64,000 nucleotides of DNA from Persicitalea sp963803495 (GTDB taxonomy: Bacteria; Bacteroidota; Bacteroidia; Cytophagales; Spirosomataceae), in contig CAWDMP010000002.1 in NCBI GenBank assembly GCA_963803495.1, positions 5,146,001 through 5,210,000 on the forward strand. The letters are read 5' to 3'. Numbering within the stretch: position 1 is the stretch's first letter; each line of letters opens with the position of its first letter. Of the stretch, positions 21,005 through 27,511 are shown piece by piece. The translations under genes were made by a program, and so were the position numbers. A model generated the notes under the pieces. It saw only the letters and a program-made list of their open reading frames with translations. It made no database searches and was not told the DNA's origin.

Positions 21005-22717
21005 TTATGCAACCTGCTTACCTCGCTGCATCGCCCAATAGGCTGTTACAAAGTAGGTCAGTGTGCAAATAAAACCGTAGAAATAAAAGGTCTCTCGATT
21101 AGCGATATAAGTACTTTCATCGCCGCTTCCGACTAGTACATATATAGCTAACGCCAAGGTAACACCCAATGCCAGGTACGCCACAGTTTGTAACAATTTC
21201 GATAGCAACGATGCGTCTTTTACTGGTAGCGGTTCTTCACCAGCCAGCTTTTGGTGGTATTGTTCAACCAACGCGTTGAATTCCTGTTCTTTTGCTTCGG
21301 CTTCTGGATACGTTTGCTTTGCCCCGTATTTTCCAGCCAGCAGTGTGTACACAGCGATCGTAAAAAACCAGGTAGGAATAAACAAGTAATAAAACGACAT
21401 CACATTCAGGAAATTCAAGCCAAAGCCAAATAGCAAACCCAAGCCCCAGGAGGCAACCGCGGGAGTCTGATGGATATAGTTCTGATATTTTGACCAATAT
21501 CTTGTATAACCGATTTTGGGGAAAATCTGGTGCTCTGTAAATACGATCGCACCAACGGGGACGACTAACAATCCCGCGTAAGTCAGCAGGGGTAGAATTT
21601 GCGAAAAGACAAATGGGAAACAGGCGATAACGGTCATGGCCACCCCTACGGCCATCGTTGTCGTTCTGCTTGAAAATTTTGTAAAGACTGCTTGTGCCGC
21701 CAACCCTGCCCGATACAAGTTGGTGATGGCCGTAGTCCATCCTGCCACAATCACAATCACAAATCCCGACCAACCCAAAGCATAATAAGCCACATCACCC
21801 GGATCAAGCTCCGCAATTGATTTTCCCAAAATGACGGCTGCCCCAGCCCCCATAATACCGGCGGCAATCCAGGCAATATAGTGTCCAAAGAGCATTCCCG
21901 TGCTTGTTGCCAGGCCGTATGATTTCTTTTTGGCATAACGCAACAGAGCCATATCTACCAGTCCGAAATGCGTGATCGTGTTGGCTGCCCAACCAAAACC
22001 AATCACTTCCACCAAGCCTATGCCGGGTTCTCCATTGCTGTTTACCCCCGTCCAGACAGATCGATTACCGAGGTCTATAAATTGTGCCCAGCTTTCGGGA
22101 AGTGTTATTCCTAAAACATCCAAAGACAAAGCAGGTAATAAAACCAAAGCACCACTGGTAAACATCGCAAAAAGCCACGGCGCACATATTCCTGAAAAAT
22201 CAGACACTGCCTCGAAACCATAGATGGCTACGAATACGGCGAATGCACCTACCAGTAGTACGATTAGGACAAACCAAACATTAGAGGGGTACCAGTTCAA
22301 TTGGGCAGGAATATCGAAAGCGAAGCGAACCGCTGTTGCCGAGACCGTCACCATCGCCGCCGAAATAACCGTAAAAATCAAGACATTAGCCCAATCGTAC
22401 AATTTGGACATCTGACCACCCGCAATTTTTTTGAGGTAGGTATAAAGACTCAGGCGGGTATCGACCGCAATCGGTGTAGTAATCAATGTCCAACTCAGGA
22501 TGGCCAGTACGTTACCTATTAGCAAACCGATGATAATATCCATTGTCTTTGCACCCAAAGCCACAAAGGTGGCCCCGATGACAAACTCCGTAGCGGCGAC
22601 GTGCTCAGCCGCATATAATCCGGCAAAATGAGTCCAATCATGAAGCTTGTGCTTGGGAACAGGTAGTTGCTCCTCCTTCAATTTTTCCAGTTCAGAAAAG
22701 GTAGTTGTTTGATTCAT
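21005..22717 (-). CDS. NCS1-type nucleobase/cation symporter-like permease
   Basis: A 570-residue integral membrane protein with about 12 predicted segments. Motifs typical of the LeuT-fold NCS1 family include HFAGLYAAEHVAATEFVIGATFVALG, an unwound first helix, and GFGWAANTITHFGLVDMALLRY. NCS1 proteins import purines, pyrimidines, hydantoins or thiamin with Na+ or H+. Its tight pairing with a polyol/uronate dehydrogenase (29-base gap) suggests that the real substrate here could be a sugar derivative. That is inference. GC is lower than in most of the window. Confidence 0.8.
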   Translation of the reverse strand: MNQTTTFSELEKLKEEQLPVPKHKLHDWTHFAGLYAAEHVAATEFVIGATFVALGAKTMDIIIGLLIGNVLAILSWTLITTPIAVDTRLSLYTYLKKIAGGQMSKLYDWANVLIFTVISAAMVTVSATAVRFAFDIPAQLNWYPSNVWFVLIVLLVGAFAVFVAIYGFEAVSDFSGICAPWLFAMFTSGALVLLPALSLDVLGITLPESWAQFIDLGNRSVWTGVNSNGEPGIGLVEVIGFGWAANTITHFGLVDMALLRYAKKKSYGLATSTGMLFGHYIAWIAAGIMGAGAAVILGKSIAELDPGDVAYYALGWSGFVIVIVAGWTTAITNLYRAGLAAQAVFTKFSSRTTTMAVGVAMTVIACFPFVFSQILPLLTYAGLLVVPVGAIVFTEHQIFPKIGYTRYWSKYQNYIHQTPAVASWGLGLLFGFGLNFLNVMSFYYLFIPTWFFTIAVYTLLAGKYGAKQTYPEAEAKEQEFNALVEQYHQKLAGEEPLPVKDASLLSKLLQTVAYLALGVTLALAIYVLVGSGDESTYIANRETFYFYGFICTLTYFVTAYWAMQRGKQVA

Positions 22718-22789
22718 GTTGGTACTTTATGCGGTTCGTTTTGTTCTTGATTTTTAATGCAGTTTGACCTCTTGACGCTACTGCCAGTT

Positions 22790-22946
22790 TGCAACTGGTA
22801 GATTGGGGATGTGGTACTTGGTAACGTCGGTAGTCTTCCTTCGAGAGATCTACGTCCGGCGACGTAATAGAACGTACGGGATGCCCTTTGCGGGTATTCG
22901 CGTTGCAAACGCGAAGGAATGTGCGCCCCGATTACGAATCAGGGCG
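22790..22946. repeat. Palindrome cluster A
   Basis: Several short palindromes with tiny loops lie in a gene-free spacer: CCAGTT-tgc-AACTGG at about 22784-22798, TACGTC-cggc-GACGTA at about 22851, TTCGCGTT-gca-AACGCGAA at 22897-22915, and CGCCCCGATT-acg-AATCAGGGCG at 22924-22946. The same arm-and-3-base-loop design recurs at 23.5, 24.75 and 26.0 kb. It resembles REP-type intergenic repeats, but no transposase is nearby. Confidence 0.7.
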
Positions 22947-22967
22947 AGAAGGCACTAATGAAAATTT

Positions 22968-23423
22968 TCATTTCGTTTTCATACCTCCTCTACCTACGAG
23001 GTGAATAGAAGGGAAGTCACTCTCTCTGTTTTTCCTTCCAAAAAGATCTCTTCTCATCTCTATTATCAGATCCCTAAGGCGCTTATCATGTTCCAACAGA
23101 TAGTTGTCACCCATTTTAGCAACCCATTCACGATTAGTCACTTCATGAAACAGCATAAGTCTTTCCACTACCTCTTTACTACCAACTAATGTCAGAGTAT
23201 TAAATTTTTCAGATAGATTTTTTTGTGCAATCGGATCACTATTATCAATTGCTACATCACTTACTGATTTTATGAAACTCCTAAAAAACTCCTCTTTTAA
23301 CTTCCTGTTTTCGTTACGTATCTGTTGAGTTTTTGTAAAATAGTAAGAGAGTGAGGCAGTTATCACAGATGTAATTACTCCCAAAGTTGGGATGATTAGA
23401 GAGAGAATATAATTGTCTAACAT
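22968..23423 (-). CDS. Hypothetical membrane-anchored helical protein
   Basis: The 151-residue product has one N-terminal membrane segment (about 5-29) followed by a charged helical cytoplasmic part (TKTQQIRNENRKLKEEFFRS, KRLRDLIIEMRRDLFGR). I recognise no domain family. It is AT-rich and bounded on both sides by palindrome clusters, so it is probably part of the accessory island. Confidence 0.6.
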   Translation of the reverse strand: MLDNYILSLIIPTLGVITSVITASLSYYFTKTQQIRNENRKLKEEFFRSFIKSVSDVAIDNSDPIAQKNLSEKFNTLTLVGSKEVVERLMLFHEVTNREWVAKMGDNYLLEHDKRLRDLIIEMRRDLFGRKNRESDFPSIHLVGRGGMKTK

Positions 23424-23496
23424 TTATAATTGTTCTGTGTGAGAAGAGAGAGAATACCAGGCATTTTACAACTCTTCCGTGAATTTCATCTCCGCT

Positions 23497-23545
23497 ACCG
23501 CCAGTTTGCAACTGGTGGTTAATGATACAGCAAGTCCGCGACTTG
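23497..23545. repeat. Palindrome cluster B
   Basis: CCAGTT-tgc-AACTGG at 23501-23515, with outer ACC/GGT pairing, is followed by CAAGTC-cgc-GACTTG at 23531-23545. The first element is identical to one in cluster A. The cluster sits just past the 3' end of the gntP remnant. Confidence 0.75.
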
Positions 23546-23557
23546 ACAACCTCGAAC

Positions 23558-23683
23558 CTACACAACCACCTGCTTCAGCACATAAATAATCATAATCGCC
23601 GACACCAACAGTACCAAAGTACCCAGGCTGTGCGTCTGATTTCCCTGCTTGATATTCATGCCCGAAAGTTGCGTCATGGCCCC
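23558..23683 (-). pseudogene. Remnant of a second gluconate permease gene (C-terminus only)
   Basis: Read on the minus strand this encodes about 40 residues ending in a stop at 23558: MTQLSGMNIKQGNQTHSLGT, then a hydrophobic helix ending VLKQVVV. The intact gntP at 26054-27385 ends with the same leading 20 residues and a similar helix ending VLTQVVG. Similarity stops abruptly at about 23683. It is either the end of a deleted paralogue or a duplicated gene end left by an insertion event. Confidence 0.75.
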
Positions 23684-23721
23684 GCAGTCGCTTGGCTGGC
23701 TCTCAGCGGAGATAGCCTTTG

Positions 23722-24694
23722 TTAGTGGGAGAAGATGTCTTCCTGAATGGTCTTATACGAGATGATCTTTGAAATAAATGTCTGTTTAGCTATTTCATTT
23801 TCTTTCATATTACGATTGATAAAATCTATTGCCCTAGTAGCATCATTGTTATCAGGGACGATGATGAACGTTACATCATCAGGCTCAAAAACTAAATTAT
23901 CATAAACGTGATTATCCGCGCTTGACATAAAAAAAGTTTCAGCTAAGAGAATATAATTCTTCAGCTTCCTTCCCGTCTCTTTTTGCAGCTTGCTCAATTT
24001 TAGGGTCCGGTTCAAAAAAAACGTGGATAGGTCTTAAGTCTCTTGGGATATACCTCCATTCTCTTTCATTGTAGAAATTGTAATCTGGCATGGTAGATCC
24101 ACCTCTAAAATAAGTATCTATATAAGGCTTGTAAAATAAAGTTATATACGGGATTGGCGTCATTTCAATGTATTGATCTACCATTCTATGACTTTCAAAA
24201 GACAAATGCTTTACAAGCAAATCGCCAGCCTCCATTACAGTTATAAGTGTTGAAAAATCCAACTGTGAATCTTTTCCTACTGCTAATAGGTGGTTATTAG
24301 CTATTAAATCTTCACTAAGTTGCCTGGTTGCCCATATGTTTTCATAAAGTAATGGGAGCCTTTGAATATGCCAAGCTATATTAGACTCATCTGGAATATA
24401 AATTACTGGATTTAAGCCGTGTTTGATACCCCACTCCTTTTTCATTCCAATTGCATAAACCCCTTCCATCTCGCTGCTATATGTCTTCGAGTGATTACTG
24501 ATTACTGAAAGGGGGATGTCACAGAAGCAGAGCATTGGTACCGCCAATTTTTCAATTAGCTTCTTGCCATTACTAAGATCTGACGTTTTTGTTTCAGTAC
24601 ATAGTGATACCTTAAATCCATTTTGCAAAATACTGGTTAGTCCAGCAAACCCATTGCTAGTGTAATGGAATAGTGACTTGGAACTAATTGGCAT
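23722..24694 (-). CDS. AbiGi-like abortive infection protein, frameshifted near 23950-24010
   Basis: The first frame (24694 to 23939) opens LFHYTSNGFAGLTSILQNGF and continues with PMLCFCDIPLS, AIGMKKEWGIKHGLNPVIYI and NEREWRYIP, the pattern of the AbiGi family. The family is named after the AbiG abortive phage-resistance system of lactococci and is annotated as a putative antitoxin component. The second frame (to 23722) supplies the expected C-terminus with LVFEPDDVTFIIVPD. The two are one base out of register, and rejoining them gives about 323 residues. No AbiGii-like partner gene is visible next to it. AT-rich, unlike the core genes. A role in phage defence is inferred from the family only. 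Confidence 0.65.
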
Positions 24695-24741
24695 AGTGTT
24701 TAAGAATCGGTTTCAAGTAATATACCAAAGTACCCGCTGAC

Positions 24742-24821
24742 CCCGATCTGTGATCGGGCGTCGCATCACCTCGCGTTTGCAACGCGATCCGAGCAAAAGG
24801 TCTGCAACAGCCAGCTTGCAA
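24742..24821. repeat. Palindrome cluster C
   Basis: CCCGATC-tgt-GATCGGG at 24742-24758 and TCGCGTT-tgc-AACGCGA at 24771-24787 are perfect. A weaker CAGCTTGCAACTG element lies near 24810-24825. The cluster separates the AbiGi-like gene from the small antitoxin-like gene. Confidence 0.75.
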
Positions 24822-24865
24822 CTGAGCCTCGGCCATCCATATTCCCGCTGAATATAACACCATTA

Positions 24866-25060
24866 CTAATAGTCTTTCAAATCACCCAAAGGCTCATTGA
24901 AATTGTCGGGAATGCTGTGCTCTCCTTCTAAACTCCACAAGCGGACACCCAATGAGGATGGCTGATCTGAATCCAGAAGTCGAATAATTTCCAATGCTTC
25001 CAGGTCTTTCAGCAAATCAAGGGCTTTATCATTGACGAGTTCAACTGTGAGCGTTCTCAT
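24866..25060 (-). CDS. Small antitoxin-like hypothetical protein
   Basis: A 64-residue product beginning MRTLTVELVNDKALDLLKDL, then EALEIIRLL and an acidic, disordered tail. This short strand-helix start is common among small Bacteroidota proteins that precede toxin genes. Here no toxin follows it downstream; the ART-like module lies 52 bases upstream in the same direction, so it may be the last gene of that operon. Assignment as an antitoxin is inference. Confidence 0.55.
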   Translation of the reverse strand: MRTLTVELVNDKALDLLKDLEALEIIRLLDSDQPSSLGVRLWSLEGEHSIPDNFNEPLGDLKDY

Positions 25061-25112
25061 GTGGTTTTGCTTTTACTATCTAAAAAATCCACAATCACCC
25101 TGATTGCTAAGC

Positions 25113-25364
25113 CTATGTCAAATTGGAAAGCTTCTTCCTCTGAACCTTCCTCGCTTTGCCAGTAGCATGTGATTTTTCCTGAATGATATGTTCACCCAAA
25201 TAATATTTGTTGAAATTTGAAAAGTATTCATGCGCAGATGGGCCGGAGAAACCAGTTTCGTCAATTTCCTTTATATCTCTTCGAATGACATCGGAAGGAG
25301 TGTTTTTAAGATACTCTTCGAGGAAAGATAAAGTTCTCTCGTGAATTTGTGCTTTACTATCCAT
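25113..25364 (-). CDS. Small partner protein of the ART-like gene
   Basis: An 83-residue, mostly helical protein (LSFLEEYLKNTPSDVIRRDI, then EIDETGFSGPSAHEYFSNF) with a very basic tail (KARKVQRKK). The start codon overlaps the end of the upstream gene by 8 bases, so the two are translationally coupled. I know of no named family. The size, coupling and order fit the partner of a toxin, or a helper that binds nucleic acid through the basic tail. Confidence 0.6.
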   Translation of the reverse strand: MDSKAQIHERTLSFLEEYLKNTPSDVIRRDIKEIDETGFSGPSAHEYFSNFNKYYLGEHIIQEKSHATGKARKVQRKKLSNLT

Positions 25365-25908
25365 TTTCGGGAAAAGTTTTGAGATGTCTGAACGTACTGA
25401 CTATGTCTGAGCCTGTGTCCGATAGGCAGATTATGAAAACTGGATTCAGGTTGGTATAATTCTCTCTATCAGCAACAAATTTGATACCCTTCGCGGGTAT
25501 AGCGTTAATATCCAACGCCCGAACCGCACGATATTGGAAGGCACCTTTCTTTTTCAAAAACTCGATAAAGTGAGCCAAGGTCCAGTCTTTGGTCTCGCTA
25601 ATGGCCTCTCTCAGCTTTTCCATGATTTCCTGGAAGTGAATCATGTCTATCCTGTTGCCAGCCAAATCCAAGAACTCATCTTCGTCCAGATCCAGTTTGG
25701 ATTCAAAAATATAGTACCTTCTTCGATAGGTGCTTTGACCGTGAATGTGCGCTCTTTTGAGGTTGTTATCCCAGAAATAATAGCCCGTACCCAGAAACTT
25801 GTGTTGATTAGCTTCAGTATCAATGTGAGTCGATAAAAAGGGGCCATGCTCCTCTATTTCCTGAACCGTGCCTTCCTGATCGCAAGTGTGGTGTCCAATC
25901 AATCTCAT
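25357..25908 (-). CDS. Candidate ADP-ribosyltransferase-like toxin
   Basis: The 183-residue protein opens MRLIGHHTC, contains FLGTGYYFWDNNLKRAHIHG near residues 38-57, then RRRYYIFESKLDLDEDEFLDL, and closes with strands such as ALDINAIPAKGIKFV and PVFIICL. The order (His-Gly-type strand, GxYF segment, acidic strand) resembles ADP-ribosyltransferase-like toxin families related to DUF3990, but I cannot confirm a full R/H-S/Y-E triad. It is translationally coupled to an 83-residue gene, as in toxin-antitoxin pairs. A non-ART RNase or other effector fold is also possible. Confidence 0.5.
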   Translation of the reverse strand: MRLIGHHTCDQEGTVQEIEEHGPFLSTHIDTEANQHKFLGTGYYFWDNNLKRAHIHGQSTYRRRYYIFESKLDLDEDEFLDLAGNRIDMIHFQEIMEKLREAISETKDWTLAHFIEFLKKKGAFQYRAVRALDINAIPAKGIKFVADRENYTNLNPVFIICLSDTGSDIVSTFRHLKTFPENG

Positions 25909-25975
25909 AGGTTTATAATGTACCAGAAGTAGTCATCGAAACGCAATATACCAAAATTCTGCGCTGGCAACGCGT

Positions 25976-26047
25976 GGTATGCCCCAGCAGTCGCTCGGCT
26001 CGCTGCCGAGTGACGACTATTCGTAGCCCTCTGGGCGGCACCATACC
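25976..26047. repeat. Palindrome cluster D at the gntP 3' end
   Basis: A 72-base nested structure: outer arms GGTATG and CATACC, an inner GTCGCTCGGC/GCCGAGTGACGAC stem and a small CTA-ttcg-TAG hairpin. It begins 7 bases after the gntP stop codon on the minus strand. A related sequence (CAGTCGCTTGGCTGG at about 23690) sits at the inner edge of the gntP remnant, so both gntP ends carry this element on the island side. Confidence 0.65.
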
Positions 26048-26053
26048 ACCTTC

Positions 26054-27385
26054 CTACCCCACTACTTGCGTCAGCACAAAAATCACCAGGATCGCCGACA
26101 CCGAAAGTACCAAAGTTCCCAGGCTGTGCGTCTGGTTGCCCTGCTTGATATTCATACCCGAAAGCTGGGTCATGGCCCAGAAGAAGCTGTCGTTGGCGTG
26201 GGAAATGGCGATGGCGCCGGAGCCGATGGCCAGCACGGCGAAGACCCGCATCGTCTCGCTGTCCAGCCCCAGCGCGGCCAGCAGCGGCGCGACGATGGAG
26301 GCCGTGGTGATAAGTGCCACCGTCGAGGAGCCTTGGGCGGTTTTGAGCGCCAGGGCCATCAGGAAGGGCAGGAAGATACCCCAGGAAGCGGCATTGAGGT
26401 TGGCGCTGACCAGGTCGGCGATGCCGGAGTTTTGCAACATTTTGCCAAAAACGCCGCCCGCGCCAGTGATAAGAATGACGGGCGCGGCGATCAGCAGCGA
26501 CTCGCCCACCCAACCCGAGGAGGAAAGTAGCTTGGCGTCAAATTTTTCGGGCAGTAGGAAAGCCAGAAACGCGCCGAGGAGCAGCGCGATGACCGGACTA
26601 CCCACAAACAGCAGTACCGTCGTGAAGGCATTGTCGCCGAAGGGTAGGGTGGGGTACTTGGCGATGGAAGCCAGCACGATGAGTGTCAGTGGGATGATGA
26701 TCGGCAGGAAAGCCTTGCCGAGCGTGGGCCGCTTGCCGTGCTGAACCGTTGTTTCGACTTCGGCAAACTTAGGTTCGAGGTGGACATTCTTGGTAAAGTA
26801 CTTGACGAAGAAAAAGGCCGGTACCATCGCCAGGGTACTGATAATGAGTCCGTAGAATATCACCATGCCCAGGTCGGCGTTCAGGATACCCGCCGCCGCG
26901 ATGGGGCCGGGGGTGGGCGGTACCAGCGAGTGGCTGGCCGAAATGCCCAGCGTGAGGGCCACCGTGGTGGAGGCGTAGGGTAGCTTACCCTTGAAAGACA
27001 GCGATTTGTTGATCGGGTTCATCATGATGAACGCGCTGTCGCCAAATACCGGAATCGAGAGAATATAACCCGTCACCATCATCGCCAGCATGACCGATTT
27101 CTCGCCGATCAGGGCCAGAATCTTCTGCGCGATGACGAACGCCCCGCCCGTCTTTTCCAGAAAAGTACCTATGAGTACCCCCAGCAAAATGAGCAGCCCG
27201 ATGCTACCCAGTACCCCACCGAACCCCTCAGAAATGGATTTTAAAATCAACTCTCCGTCCATCCCCGACAACAAGCCGTACAGAATAGCCCCTACGAAAA
27301 GGGCCAGGAAAGGGTGGATGTCGAACTTGATGATGGAAACGATGATGAGCGCGAGCGCCAGCAGGATGGTCAGCAGGGTGAGCAT
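26054..27385 (-). CDS. gntP: Gluconate:H+ symporter, GntP family
   Basis: A 443-residue protein with about 12-14 membrane helices. Motifs such as PVFGDSAFIMMNPINKSL, ALTLGISASHSLVPPTPGP and AAAGILNADLG are diagnostic of the GntP family, which imports gluconate, fructuronate or related aldonates with protons. It stands alone and diverges from the TonB receptor gene. A remnant of a second gntP lies 2.4 kb downstream at 23558. The substrate could be a different sugar acid used by the dehydrogenase at 19.5 kb. Confidence 0.92.
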   Translation of the reverse strand: MLTLLTILLALALIIVSIIKFDIHPFLALFVGAILYGLLSGMDGELILKSISEGFGGVLGSIGLLILLGVLIGTFLEKTGGAFVIAQKILALIGEKSVMLAMMVTGYILSIPVFGDSAFIMMNPINKSLSFKGKLPYASTTVALTLGISASHSLVPPTPGPIAAAGILNADLGMVIFYGLIISTLAMVPAFFFVKYFTKNVHLEPKFAEVETTVQHGKRPTLGKAFLPIIIPLTLIVLASIAKYPTLPFGDNAFTTVLLFVGSPVIALLLGAFLAFLLPEKFDAKLLSSSGWVGESLLIAAPVILITGAGGVFGKMLQNSGIADLVSANLNAASWGIFLPFLMALALKTAQGSSTVALITTASIVAPLLAALGLDSETMRVFAVLAIGSGAIAISHANDSFFWAMTQLSGMNIKQGNQTHSLGTLVLSVSAILVIFVLTQVVG

Positions 27386-27511
27386 GGAGGAAGGGTTACG
27401 GGTACCGGATTATGCTGAAAAAGCCTATTTCCATAAACATTTACTATACCTTCCAACCAATATCCCCAAAAAGGGGTCGTCGTCGGTATACCACCCCAAT
27501 TCTGCTCTTTC

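Noticed and set aside
22784..22946. Palindrome cluster A as a CRISPR array
   Set aside because: Arm sequences differ from one element to the next and spacing is irregular, so there are no direct repeats with unique spacers.
22784..26047. Palindrome-separated small genes as an integron cassette array
   Set aside because: The palindromes lack the RYYYAAC/GTTRRRY core sites of attC elements, and no integrase gene is present.
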